Shown here piece after piece: positions 45,044-61,800 of a stretch of DNA of 64,000 bases (positions are counted from its first letter, which is position 1; the number at the start of each line of letters is the position of its first letter). The notes beneath the pieces were generated by a model. The model had not been told where the DNA came from, made no database searches, and worked only from the letters and a program-made list of their open reading frames with translations. Source of the stretch: Adineta vaga (Eukaryota; Rotifera); the NCBI GenBank assembly GCA_021613535.1, contig CP075492.1, forward strand, positions 6,448,001 through 6,512,000. The letters are read 5' to 3'. The translations under genes were made by a program, and so were the position numbers.

Positions 45044-45719
45044 GGAAAAAAAACATGCTTTCTTCTTACTTGCATTGATGTGACTCTTACAGTTGGTTAT
45101 CATTTTTATCAATAAATAATAGAAGAGGCATTAATTTTGTTCTGCATTCAGATAACTGTGGACAGCGCACAAGTGAAAACATGGATTTCATTAAAGAGGC
45201 AATCAAGCTTCCATCATGGCGAATCAGATATTTCAACGCAAATATATCTCTGGTATCGGTTCTAGTTATGTCATTTTATTAATCAAAATATTCATTGTAA
45301 AGAACAAGTCATAAAAGCTAACGAACTCACAATCGTCTAGTTCTAGTATTTGAAAAAAACAAATTCCTAGAATGAAAACATTTCAATTCATTATATTCAC
45401 GCAGTGAGATCATCCAATAACACAGTTTACGTTAGATTATGCAAATGAAAATGTGATATCGCTGTGTGGAAGATCTAAATGAGAAGAAGACACGCACAGT
45501 ATAATTTGTTAACAAGCGGTGTAAAAACAGATAAACTATAAGATATAATTGCATGGTGTCACTGGCCTAAGGAAAATTGTCGGGCATGCTATAGATATAT
45601 GTTCGGCAGGTTTGATGGGCTGAGAATTTCTTTTCTTGTTATGCAACATTATAAATACATTAGCTCCGTTGAATGAACAATAGTTTATTTTACGTGTTTC
45701 TTCTACTCAATTGACACGA
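45044..45719. other. intergenic region between amine oxidase and PSME4
   Basis: 676 bp, head-to-head arrangement, so it carries the promoters of both genes. No exon or RNA gene is supported. Confidence 0.55.
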
Positions 45720-48700
45720 ATGGGTAGTTATTCCTTTAAGAATGAATCAATAATTGATATTGATAGATTGAAGATACAAGATGACGATAATCTACAGAAA
45801 CCGAATATCTATATAAAATACTTACCATATCAAGAATTGTTCACTCAACAAGGTTATCAATGGTTTGATGAAATTCAAGAGAATTTATCTCGTAGTATTC
45901 AATTGAGTGAATTGCGGCCAGGCTTCATATTTTGGACGGGTAGATTACAAGATTTTATTACACTATATGGATATTATTTTACTAAAATTGATCATTTAAA
46001 ATTGGTTGATTTATATTTATCTATGCTTTCTATTACTAATCTGGATTATTCAATTGCAAAACTATGTTTTACTGTTCTCGAACGTCTCTTACGGTAAATA
46101 TTTTTCAATTATGCAAAAAAAGATTCAATTGTAATTGATCATTTTTAGAAAACCGAAATTAATTACACGAGATGATTTGATAATTGATTGGCGTATATTA
46201 TCTCGATGGATCAAACTCATTCACAATAATCATGATAAAACTCATGGATTAATTACTATACCCAAGTTTGTAACTTCAATGTGAAAGAATTAATGTATAT
46301 ATTTTTTGTATTTTTTTCAAAGAGATATATCAATACCATTATTTTGTTGTGTTCGGCGATGTTCGCCATATTTCACATTAACAGCTACTCGTGAAATTCT
46401 TGATGAATTTCGTCCACAACTTTATTTCAATGATTGGACTATTATGGAAACAATGAAAATTCTTCAAATGATTTTACCAGTTAATTTACCTCCAGCAATG
46501 CATGATCACGGATACAAGTTCGTTTTGTTCATCTTTCTATTGCTTCTTCTTTACTCTATCAGAATTAATTTAGATTATGGTTAAATGAATTTTTTGAAAT
46601 TTGGAATACACTTTACAATAGAACAGTATGGGAACTAGTAAGTTAATTTATTCAATATATTTGTTATTCCTTTTATTTATTTAGCGTCTTACTGATATAT
46701 TCGCAACTGTTGCTTGGAATAATATGGGTTATATAGATTGGGAACCATGGTTACCTCAGGTACCAATATTTCTTTCATACTTATTCTCTGAAATGATTGT
46801 AACTACTTTGTTTATTTGTTTGATTAGATCTTTACGCGAATACTACGTGGTTTTTCTTTACCTGTTAGTAAAAACCAAATACATATAAATCATTACAGTT
46901 ATCTGATGGTATTTATAACAAAATGGATTGTTGCAATGTTAAGCAATACAAATTCATGTTTTCAATATTTACAAGATTTATTTATTTCTATCAAAAGTTT
47001 TTATCATCCATCAAATAACGGAACATTTCAAAGAGTTCTTATCGATTTTCTTTTGCATCTTGTCGAAAATTTTGTTGAACGAGTTCATTTGTATACAGAC
47101 AATAGTGACATAGATTTTCATCATTCTATTGTATGATTTTCTTTTATAGAGAACGTCAAACTGAACCACAATGGATTTTTACATTATGTGAATCATATCA
47201 ACTTACTGAACAGAATATTACTGATTTTGTTAATTGTGTGAAAGAATATGCATTGATTTCAATCTATAATCCAAGTTATAACAAAGAAGCAGCAGAAATT
47301 TGTCAATATCTTTCTATGCTTCGACCAGAAATCATTGTACCATTAATTATTGAAAAGTAAAGAAAACTTTCTTAACTATTTTGTTTTCAGAATTCTAAAT
47401 TCATTTGTAGACTTTTCTCATCACTTGATAATATGACGGAACCACAACGTTTTACTTCGACGATCACTTGTCTAACTCAAATTACTCTTCAAATGGTTCG
47501 ACAAACATCATCCTACTCACAAGGACAAACTTATGTCATACCATTATTATTGGCTGTTTTACCTGGTATAGATTTAAATGATATGAATAAGACTTTGGTT
47601 ACATTAGAGTTTTTCAATACAATCTTTAAATTGATTATCTGCGTGGATTGCTCTTCGGCAATTCATACTCGAACTGATCTAACTGAAGTAATAGATCATT
47701 TTCGAGATGTACAAAAAAAGAATATTTTAATCTTTCTTTAGATTGAAAAAGATGTTTGTTTATCTACAAAACAATTCGAAGACTTCATTGTCAAGTTTCT
47801 TCAACGAATATTTCAAATAATCGAAATTTTATCAACCGATGTATCTGAAGGAAATGAAACAGTCGATGAAGGTGACACAGAAAATAATACAATCGAAATT
47901 AAACTTATATCAATCATGTCGAACATTGTTCAACAATGTAGTCATAAAATATTTCAAGTAAAAAATTCATTTGATATTAATTTCATTTGAATAGATTATT
48001 TCATTTTAGATAATTCGAAATATGATGATCGATTTTCTGACATGTGCATTTTTATCTCCGAAAGTAAGAAAAATTGTTGCTGGACTTGTTTGTGTTATTG
48101 TTCAAAGTCATCCTGAAGAAACGTTAGAATATCTTCTACCTAAAACATGTCATTCGATTGAGATGATTATGAATTCATCCGATGCATCAACATTTTTAAC
48201 TGATCATAAAGGTGATCTTGAGCTTACTTGGTATTTGATTCTTTTCTCAAATTTAATCTCTGTACGTGGTGATATACTTCTCGATTACAAACCAATGATT
48301 ATGTCAGTTTTTCAACGATGTATATCTATTATTGAAAAGAATGCTTATAAAGCAGTGGCTCTCGCTGCAAATCGTTTACTCGAATCACTTACACAAATAT
48401 ATCCGATAGAATATCAACTAACACTGAAAAACATCAATGAACCATTCATCGAGTTTTTACCTATTCGAGTATGTTCGTGGACTGATCTGTAGAGAAATAA
48501 ATTGATTATAATTTGATTTAGGCATGGGGACAACATGTTGATCTTGATGAATTTCCAGTTCGATTTCATATTCCAAAAGCAGAACAAATAGATTTTGCTT
48601 GGGAATTCATTAATGCTTTTATCTATTCTGAATTGACGTTATTAAACGAACAAGGCATGAAAATATCCAAAGAAGAACGATTAAGATCATTGACTGTTAT

Positions 48701-51700
48701 TCGTAATATAGCTACTGGATGTTTTCATATGATTCCACCTATTGAAAATAACAAAGTTGAAAATCTGTAAGTCAATGAAAGTATTCTTCAACGAATTTTA
48801 CTGCTTGCTTTTAGTGTTTCATCCGTTGTTTCCTTTGATTTCAAATATCAAATTCAATATCCAATTTATAATACTCATCCAATAAGTAAGAAGAATAGAA
48901 TTGATCGGATCTATGGAACTTTATTTGTTATGATTTAGAATGTAAAGAAAATTTACGAATGCGTCTCTTCATTGATATTGGAAAATTTCTTGGTTTGTAA
49001 TTCAAACTTTTAAATAATCAACATAATTAATGAATTCGATGATTTTCATTTGTAGATGAACTTGTAGAAAATCATCCGGATGATGTTAAATCAATCCAAG
49101 CTGCTCATACGGTAATTAAAAATATTCATAAGAAAACTACTTCAATAATTATCTATTCTATTACAGATCTATTTCTTATTATCGACATATCATGGTGTTT
49201 CGTTTGATTCTGTTTATCAATTGTCTAAAGATATTCAATTTAATACAAAATTATTTAGAAACAGACTTTCTAGTAAACGAAAACATTTACGATTTCAATC
49301 GATTAAAATAATGCTATTACACATGGAGGTAACTTGAATAGAGAAAAGGAATTATATGAAACATACTTTTCATGGTTTAGAAATTTGAACTGAACAATTT
49401 TAAAACAATGAATCAAGTTGATAAACAAATTACAATGAAATTATTCGATCTTTCGATCAATCGATATAGTGAAGTAAATTGAAACATTATTCTTCTTAGG
49501 TTAGACATCATTTACTCATACTATCTTAGGTACGACGTCATGCACAGAATGAACTTTTTTCTATTCTTCATCATTATTGGTTCTCGTATGAAATTATTGT
49601 TGATCGTCTCGTTCAATTACTTAATTCATCCGAAGAAATTGATCATGATCAAATTAAAGTTCGTTTGTTTTTCTCGGTCATCTATTATCCTATCTACATT
49701 TATTTCAATAATCTAGGGTTGTCTCTATATCATTCTTGGCAATAATTCATTCTTCTTACCTGGAAAAAATTCATGGATAGTAAAAGAAAAACTCTGGCCA
49801 GCAATTGCATTGATGAATCATGTGAACAAATCGAGCACACAAACTATTGTCAACAATATCAATAATAAAATTATTCGAAATTTTGTAACTCATGCACTCA
49901 TACAAGAAACAAATGAATTATCTTTTCAATCAGCAGTGAATTTATGGCGACAATTACCGAATAATGAGATAGAAACATGTCGTAAAGATTTTCGAAATGA
50001 TATCCAATCGTATAGTAATTTAATGGAAACACTCAGTTCATTTTTCAAACGAGATAAATTGTAAGATTTATTTGAAAATAATTTTATCGAGAACAAATCA
50101 GATTGTTTTAATATAATAGAACATGGAAACAACGTCGAATGATCATGTCGTTTTTGCGTCTTCTTCTTCAAACAAGTGTACCAATTCCATTATCATGTAT
50201 TCAGATATTTGTCGATCATCTTATTCATGATAATACAGAAATAAGACAAGTGAGTAAATAATAGATAATTGAATATACAAACTATGATATTTATTTAGTA
50301 TGCTACACAATGTATTGCGGCTATTTGTCGTTTACAAAAACCACCACGAATTATTGTTGAAAAATCATTTCAAGATATTGAAACAACTTCAGCATTGATT
50401 AACAATACTGATGAACTCTATCCAGGAGATCGTGATAATAACTTTTGGATAACATATGATAATTATAAACCACCTAAAACACAAATTGAATGGGAAGAAA
50501 CATGTTTTTTGGATAAATTATATTCTGGATACTATACTTGGCCACAAATAATTAAGTACTCTATGAATAAACGTACACGTTATATGCCAAATACAATGCC
50601 AGAACAAATTGCGATCTTGTACGATCGCTTTATTGACAAAGATTTTATCAAACGATTTACAGAATTAACAGTTTTTGATAAACAACATCAAACAGATTTT
50701 GATTTGATCAGATTTGTGATGTTTAAGGTAGATATAACCATCTCTAATCGTAGAAAAGAAATCCTTTACATCAGTGATATCCCATATTATTATTATTATT
50801 TAGGGACTTTTCCGTAATTTTGGTCTTATTTTCTTTGATACTTTTTTGGAGCAACTTTATGTACTTATTCATGAGGAAACAGAAGAAAAGCGAAAATGCA
50901 ATCATCGAATCGCTGCTGAAATTGTTGCTGGTACTATTCGTGGTTCAAAATATTGGACATTAGAAATGGTAAGTCTATCAACAATTAACTTACATTCATT
51001 TCTCATTCTTTTCTCATAGTTGGATGAATTGTGGAAAAAATTAACACCATTTCTAACTGAAGTTTGCACGAATCTCAATGCTGAAACAAGTATCTGTTGG
51101 AATTGGTGTTTTCAATATAGTATGGTGAGTTATTTTTAGTATTAATCGATGTACGAAAATAACTTTGATTTTATTGAAAAGGAAAATACTGATCCGCGTC
51201 GAATGACTCGACCAATTAATTTTCTTTGTACATTGATGAAAGATCAAACAATAACGAATACAGTTGCTGAAACATCTCTCTGGAATGTTATTTGTAGTTT
51301 GCGGTGTTATCGATGGCGTATTCCATCAGTTTGGCGTGAGATTAATGAAAAAATCAAAGATATGTTCGATCATCCATCTCTATCGATACGAAACTATATT
51401 TCTGAGTGAGACAATTCTTATATTCATTAATTTATATACATATCTTTCTCTCGAATAGTTTACTATCCATACCACTCCATTTGGATCTTACAATATTTAA
51501 TGGAAAACTATCACGACATATTAGTATCAATCAATTTATTGATCAAATTCATGATCGATTTCAACAAGCTATTGAACTTGCTGGTAAAACATCACTTGGT
51601 AAAATTGAATTTTTTAGTATTGTTGTATAAAGTAATCTTTGATTTAGTTACATTCTCAAATGAAACCATTGAAATGAATCACGAAACTTGCAAAGCATTC

Positions 51701-52834
51701 AATTTTATTTCGACAGGTGAAGATTACTTATACTAAATATCTATTGAAATAGAACGAAGAGTTCATCTTCTCTATTGTTTAGTGATTTATGCAATCAATT
51801 CAGTTCTCTTCTGGTCTCCACAACCAATTAAAGATGGAATTATTCGTATTTTTCCTTACGTATGTACAGATTACGTTTAGATTCACAGTCGTTTAATTCG
51901 TACATTTTGTTTAGCTTTGTGAAATTGAAAGTCTTGGTAATATGGATGAAAGCTTAAAAAATAGTGCAACATTGAGTCGAACGTATATTGGTATGAGTTA
52001 TTTAACTACACATCATATAGAAGCACTTCTCGAACAATTAGAACAAGTAAGTTTTGAAATACATATATGTTTTTGTATTCGTTCAGATTCATTCAAGGTG
52101 TCTATTAATTCCAAATGGCATACTCGTCGTGCAGCTATCATTTTTATTCAAAAGATGACATTTTCAAATCTATTCAATGCTCGACCTTATGTACAACGAA
52201 TACATACATTAGTCACTAAATCTTTATTCGATGAACAGATCGAAGTACGCATTGTTGCATCCGTCACATTAGCTGGATTATACCAATGTGGTTATCTTCA
52301 AGTAACAAATGACGATTTGGTAGGAAGTTGTTCATTTAATTTTTTTTAATTTTAAAATCAAATGAATTCTTTTATATATTCTAGCAATACTTTTATACCA
52401 TAAGTAAAATTGATGAAAAAAAGATAATATCGACAAAGGATATTGCTGAACGACATGGAGGTTAGTTTATGTCTATATAATGAGTGTATAGAATTTCTTA
52501 GACTAATATCGATTATTATTTAGGTATTTTGGGACTTTGTGCTATTGTTCTTTCAAGTCCATATGATATTTCAAGTCATGTACCTAATGCTGTTATGTTT
52601 CTTTGTGAACATTCAGACGATCGACATTTAATACAAGTACTTGTTTTTTGAGTTTATCTTCGATATTGATAAATATACTTCGTTTTTCTTTTTTTGTAGA
52701 AATCAGTTCGACAATGTCTATCTGAATTTCGTCATACTCATCATGATTTATGGCATGAACATCAACAAAAGTTCACTGATAATCAACTTATAATCTTAAC
52801 TAATACGCTCATTTCTCATAACTATTGTATTTAA
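45720..52834 (+). CDS. PSME4: proteasome activator complex subunit 4 (PA200/Blm10)
   Basis: A giant HEAT-repeat protein that caps the 20S proteasome and promotes ATP- and ubiquitin-independent degradation, notably of acetylated histones. Start ATG at 45720 (MGSYSFKNESI); about 30 short exons, estimated 1,800 residues against 1,843 in human. PA200 landmarks in order: NIYIKYLPYQELF, ELRPGFIFWTGRLQDFITLYG, SPYFTLTATREILDEFRPQL, LPVNLPPAMHDHGYKLWLNE, NMGYIDWEPWLPQIFTRILR, then many alpha-helical repeats. The final block is FTDNQLIILTNTLISHNYCI. The last three residues are Y-C-I, whereas the activating HbYX tail of PA200 has Tyr next to last. No stop or frameshift was found in the exons I joined. 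Confidence 0.9.
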
Positions 52835-53449
52835 TCATAGATTGACCTACATATCTAATATTTTTGTACATAATAAACAAATAGTATCTCTCTTGTGAGC
52901 ACATTGTTTAAACATATTCTTAAATTTTGAGTGTATAGACAATATAAAATATGATATTTACTTAACCGATCAGTCGTTGTAACATTTATATTGTATTACA
53001 AGTTTCTATCTGTTTACATTCACAGAAATAGCATAATATTTAAAAGCTTTTCATCATCACTCTTCTTAAACAAAAACAATTCAATGTCTTTTTTTGTCGC
53101 ATTCTTTCGTGAAAGAATCTCATCATCTATTTTCAGTTAGTATAAAGACAATTTATGTCAAGTACGTACGCATGTAACAGCAATGTATCTGATTGGTTGT
53201 TTAGCCGACCATTAAACAGCAAGGTAAACATGTGCAATTATTTTTTTTTTCTCTGCTTGTCATTCATACTCAGTTTTCTTTACCTTTAACTAATCGAACC
53301 ATTTTAAAGTACTTTTCAGTGCATTATCCAAACTAATTGCGAATAAAATAAATAATTATTAAAAAAATAAAGTCTTATGATTGGTTTGATTTTTTTCTAG
53401 TGTGTTCTTTTCTTTTATTATGATTAAATAAAATAATTAAAGCCCGGTG
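52835..53449. other. intergenic region between PSME4 and the HECT ligase
   Basis: 615 bp. An AATAAA near 52872 follows PSME4 closely. An 18-bp near-perfect palindrome (53101-53118, attctttcgtgaaagaat) lies upstream of the HECT gene. No exon is supported. Confidence 0.55.
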
Positions 53450-56433
<2,984 letters not shown>

Positions 56434-56987
56434 TCAGGAAGAGAAAAACAATTGATTATTTCTTTCTTGTTAATTGTTCGCTTCTGTCTATGGTAATCGT
56501 GAATGAGATTCGTTCTTTTTCCGTTAGTCTTTCTTGCTTTCTTTTTCCTTTGATTAAATATGTGCATTTTAAGAATTTCTCTGATCGACAGAGAAAAAAA
56601 CAAATTGTCTACTTCTTTTTCTTCTTCTTCTTCTAATATTCAGTGCGATAATATTCTGTCCATATTTACTAATTGGTTCTCTTCTCTTGTTATAACAGTA
56701 CATATTTTTCTTCTTCTTCGTCTTCGTTTAACAGTTTTCATGAGATTATTATCGCGAACAAAATAATTTCATTTTCAGTTGATTTTATTTTTTTTATGCA
56801 TTATTTATGTACAGTTGAATTAGAAATATATTTATGTGCATAGGAAGAAATAATTTGACTATAGATATATCTTTTCTTTATTACATTTCTGAAAATGTCA
56901 ATCAAGATATAGAAATCAATCATTGTCTAAAATACATAAAAATTAGAAACTAAATGATAAAAATAATATTTATGGCGGTGATTTTTT
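56434..56987. other. convergent 3' region between HECT ligase and Cys-rich protein
   Basis: 554 bp of AT-rich 3' UTR-like sequence with a (TTC)n tract at about 56620-56635. No coding exon is supported. Confidence 0.55.
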
Positions 56988-58017
56988 TCATTGATTCCAA
57001 AACCATATGAAAATAAGAGCTGAGAATAGATACGAATTGATTATTAAAGTTTTTGTTGCTGAATCAATTACTTGACCACTAAAATACGTTCGTTCACTTT
57101 GTGTACAACGTAAATCATAAATGGCATGATTACAACCAAGAAAACCACCTAAAACAAAACTTAAAATTCATCTAGTCGTAAATGAAATGTTCTTCTTTTA
57201 CCGTAACAATGTAAATCAGCTTGTTTTTTAATAATTTCCATAAAATGTGACAATTGTTCAACATCATCACGAACTTCAATAATCGAACAATTGGTTATAT
57301 ATTTATCAGAACATTGTATGTAATCTCTGACTGCTTTACACCATTGAGCTTTTTCTGATATACTCCAACGTTCTTCAAACTTTAATCGATTACTCAAGAT
57401 GTCATTACATTGTCTGCCAGCCTATTAATATTATTAGATCATTTCAAGAAACATCAAATGTATATGCAAACCTCTTGTACTTCACAAGGTGGAATTGTTG
57501 TAGTTGTTGAACGTGTTGTCGTCGTTGTTTTCGCTGGTGATAATGTTGTCGTTTTACATTTATATTGAATAATTGAATTTCCACCAAGACCAGCACAATA
57601 TCGACCCAATCGCCAACCCTATGAACAAATATATCCATTCGTTCATTTGTTTTTATTAATCTTTACTGTTTGTTGTAATCCAACTTCATAGGCAGCTAAA
57701 GCGCCCGTATGTTCACTTTTTAGATCGCAACATTGTAATCGTTTATTGACACATTCGATGTATTTTTTTCCTTGATCACAAAACTTAAAAAGTTGTTCAC
57801 GTGTATATAAATCATATTTAAACTAAAATAGAATCCATTCAGAAGAATCAAATCTTTTCATACGATGATTTCTTACAATTTCTTCATCTTCAGCAGTTGG
57901 TGGTCGTGGACAATCGGATGCTTTCCATATATTACAAGTGTCAGACAAAGTGAACAGATAAAAGAAATATATATATAATAATATAAATAAATGATCATGT
58001 TTAGCAAGTAACATCAT
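56988..58017 (-). CDS. secreted, probably GPI-anchored two-repeat cysteine-rich protein
   Basis: About five exons. The N-terminus (MMLLAKHDHLFILLYIYFFY) is a signal peptide, cut before DTCNIWKASDCPRPP. Two related Cys-rich modules follow: module 1 with FKFCDQGKKYIECVNKRLQC and a closing YCAGLG; module 2 with AQWCKAVRDYIQCSDKYITNC and a closing LHCYGGFLGC. Both share [FW]C-x6-YI-x-C-x(5-7)-C. A Thr-rich linker (KTTTLSPAKTTTTRSTTTT) suggests O-glycosylation. The last about 20 residues (LIINSYLFSALIFIWFW) are hydrophobic and end at the stop, typical of a GPI-attachment signal. The module recalls nematode DUF19/T20D4.11-like or GFR-alpha-like Cys-rich domains, but the identity is not established. 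Introns are at about 57831-57880 (where the first exon would otherwise read on to a false stop), 57620-57670, 57420-57475 and 57150-57205. Confidence 0.72.
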
Positions 58018-58864
58018 TTGATCAATTGAAATGTATACGGGACATCATTGTCATTGACATTGTCTCTTTTTTCTTCTCGTTCTTCGAGTAACACCTCCAC
58101 ATTTGGTTTTTTTCTTCTTCTTCGTCTTTTTCTGTTTATCAATTTAACGTCTTTGTTATACGAAAGTATTTATTTGATGAACCCAAGTCTCTGTCGACAA
58201 AGAAAAAGAATCACGTATATATAACGCATTTGAATAGTCAAATTAATTACTGCATAGTAGAGACATTGTTTTATTTTGAAATGATGTTATTTCACCTTGA
58301 AAAATAGGCAAGTTTTAGTCTACATAGATCATTTGATTATATTCAAGAGAATAAGTCAATGTCGAAGAGAACAAAATACCGATTGACATAATCAATTTTT
58401 TTGCTTCTTCTTTTCTTCTGTCTAAACAAATGACAAAAGGTAATTTCGGGTGATGAAGTAAATAAATGTCGTTGAAAAGGATTCAAGGATAAGCTAACTT
58501 TTGTCGGCGACTTCCTGCTGAAATCTATCAGATTTTGTCATTGAAAAGATCGTTTACAAGGTTAAATTAATCATTTGATTTTTATCATACAATCTAATAT
58601 TTCAGTATCTTTATTCATTTAACAGGAGATTATTTTCTACAAAATACACAGATAGAAAAAGAAAAACAATTCCGGTATAAAAGATCATTTTTCAGAGGCA
58701 ATGAAGGAGAAGTAGAAGAAAAAAAAGAAATCATATTCAATTTGATTTTCTAAGATTAAAGTGTCACTCAGAGAGTATTTTTGTACACGCTAAAAGTAAA
58801 AACAATTTACAAGAGAAGAGAGAACCGATAGAGCGCGACTAGACAGCACCAAAAATGATTTGTT
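58018..58864. other. intergenic region between Cys-rich gene and srGAP
   Basis: 847 bp. It holds the promoter of the Cys-rich gene and the 3' UTR of srGAP, both on the minus strand. Several T/C-rich tracts; no exon supported. Confidence 0.55.
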
Positions 58865-61800
58865 TTAAACTTCTGTAACTTTTGGTGAACCTGAAACAGA
58901 AAGTGGTTGATGATGAAGGCCATTGAAACGGACTGGTGATAGATCGGATGATTGTTGTATACCAAGACGTTTCATTAAATGTAATGTTTTTTCTGGTTTT
59001 TTCATAATTGGTGGTGGAATTTTTTTGTCTTGAATCGATTCTGATGATGGTGAAGTTGAACGTGATTTTGATGTTACATCAAGAATAATTGTTGAATGAA
59101 CTAACGAGGTCTGATTGATTGGTGATGAAGATTTTGATGAAATATGTTCATCAAGTGATTTCGATGTCGGTGGTGTTGTGAATCCACTTGAAATGGGTAA
59201 ATTAAGAACAAGATCAGGTGCATCTGTTTCCTGTTGAGTATTTGTTGACGATATAGTACGGAAACATTGAGCATGACATTCTTCGACAGTACGTATACCA
59301 GATAGAACTTCACGTAGTGCACTGTCAATATCGATTACTTGTCGATCATTGATTGATGTTAATTGAGACGATGATGATGATGATAAGGATGGAGATGTTG
59401 ATTCATAATGGTCAATTGTTGATAGTAATGATGACGATTGTGGTGGTAAGATATCATAGATTGTACGATAGGCAGGTATCGGAGGATTAGAAAGAATTGG
59501 ACTTGATGAAATAGTTTCTTCTTTGTCAATGTCAGAACTAACTTCAAGTATTTCAGTTTCTTTTGCTGATTGAAGACGCTGTTCATCGACAAGTGAAAAA
59601 TCTGATGATTGATGACATATCTTAGGAGTATCTGATTGATTATCTAATAAAGGTGTTAAATCAACTGAATGGAATGAAAGTGATGGATCAGGTTTTAAAT
59701 TAAACGAAGGAAAACGTTGAACAGGAGCTGAATCTCGACGTCTAAAATTAATCAATCAAAAGACAAAAGTTTTAACAGAAAAACAAGAACAAATTATTTA
59801 TTTCACATACTTGGTGTTAAGTTTAATATAGCCGTCAGGAATAAATCCTGACTGTTTACTACCAGCTGTATGTCCTAACCACCATTCATGATTGAGTTTT
59901 TTATAGATGTAAATAATTTGTTTTTTTTTAAATGAAATTTCTTTTGTTGTTCTACCATTATAATCAAACAATGCCACTGCTTCGACCATCTCCATTTCTA
60001 AATAGGCAAAGGAACAAATGATTTATTTGAAATTTCAATATCAATCAAGCGAACATATAGGAAGAAGCACAATAAGCCATGCTAAACATGCTCGCGTTAA
60101 CAAAGTATCTTCTAAACTCATATGGTTATCAAATCTCTTTCTTTACCAAACATCAGTCTCATTTAATAAATTAAAATCTTCAGTACAATAATCAGAATCT
60201 TGTGATGCTAGAAAGATTTCGAGAAGGACATTTCAGAGAAAAAACTACAAAAGTAATAATTACCATCATCACTTGGAGAATGTCGCATTGAACGTTCACT
60301 TATACCTTCATCATCTTCATCTTCTTCGCCCTCACTAAAACCAAATGATATTATTGGCAAGAACAAAAGAAGAAAAAAAACGCAATTATCTCTTACATTG
60401 GAATTGTAATCGCAAATTTTTCATAAATTGGTCCATCATCACTTGCTGGAAAGATATCATCATGATGTGTAATAATTGTTCGTATCAGTTCAATTGTATG
60501 TGTGACATATTGCACTTGATCTTTATCTTCTGGGATTGGCATCAATGATGGAGCTAAACAACTAGCTAGATTCGATGCATCCATCATATTTTCATCCGAA
60601 TATTCGGTTAAACTAAACACAATTGATTCAAAATAGAAATCTTCGTATTCGATCTAACTTACTGATTGAGAAAAGCAAAAAAATAACGCATGACTATAAA
60701 GATTGGACGAGGTAGAAGTTTCACAACTTGGCATAGATTTTCTACACATTTATCTTCTGATTCAACATCAACTAAATATATCAGATAGAATTATCAATGT
60801 AAAAAGTCACATCAATAATAAGTGATTAACATACCAATACATGAAATAAATGAATCAAACATATCTCGAGCAAACAATGGTTCTTTCAATTCTCGAAAAT
60901 ATAATTTTAAAACACCAGCCACTGAATTCATATCACGACCGGTTATATTAACCAATGGATCTTCACCTTTTTCAAAAGCATCTTTAAATTGATTGATATC
61001 AACTTGTGCACCGGGTACGCGAAATATACCCTAAAGATTCATCATCAAATGACTGTTGCTTTTCTCTTTCTAAAATCAACTTACTTGATTGTGTAGACCA
61101 AGCCGATTAATAGCACTCACACATGATGATATAACCAATGGAATATGTTGTTGAGTAACTTGAATATAATCTAATAATTTACCACCAAATAAACGTGGAC
61201 GACCAAGAATAGGTGCTCGACCGATTTGTTTCGGTTTTATTGGACGACGTATAAGACTAAACATTGAACATATCGATTATATCTTTAGTTGAGAAAATCT
61301 TTTCTTACTTTTTATCTTCGACATTACCAGCTGTTGCAGCACCTAATGCTTTTTGCATAATATCATGTCGAGCTTGTAATCGAGCAATAAGATTGCTTGA
61401 TAGAGTATATTCTTTGAATTTCTATTGAATAAATAGAAGTTCAAAGATTATTATATTCTTTCAATTCTATAGTTTTTTACTTCAACATAATAATCTTCAA
61501 TTTCTTTTCGTGTACTCTTCGATGTATTTTGTGGAAGATTAAGATCTTTAAATAGATCTGACACATCCGAATTCTTTGTATTTATATATTCCATTAATGA
61601 TTGTTCAGTTGCTTCAATTGTTTTAAAAATCTATAATAAAAATATCGATTTAATCAAGTGTATTTTGATTAGTTATAAACCTTCAGTTCATGTTCTTTTC
61701 TTTTCTGACCTTGTCAAAAGCAAATCTTTCGAAGATAAACAGCTTATCTCTCGACATTAGTTTTCTCCTTGTGGAAAACTATTCAAGTGTAAGAAAAAGC

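Noticed and set aside
53101-53118. Palindrome attctttcgtgaaagaat as a heat-shock element
   Set aside because: Contains nTTCnnGAAn but lacks a clean third unit; one short palindrome in AT-rich DNA is weak evidence.
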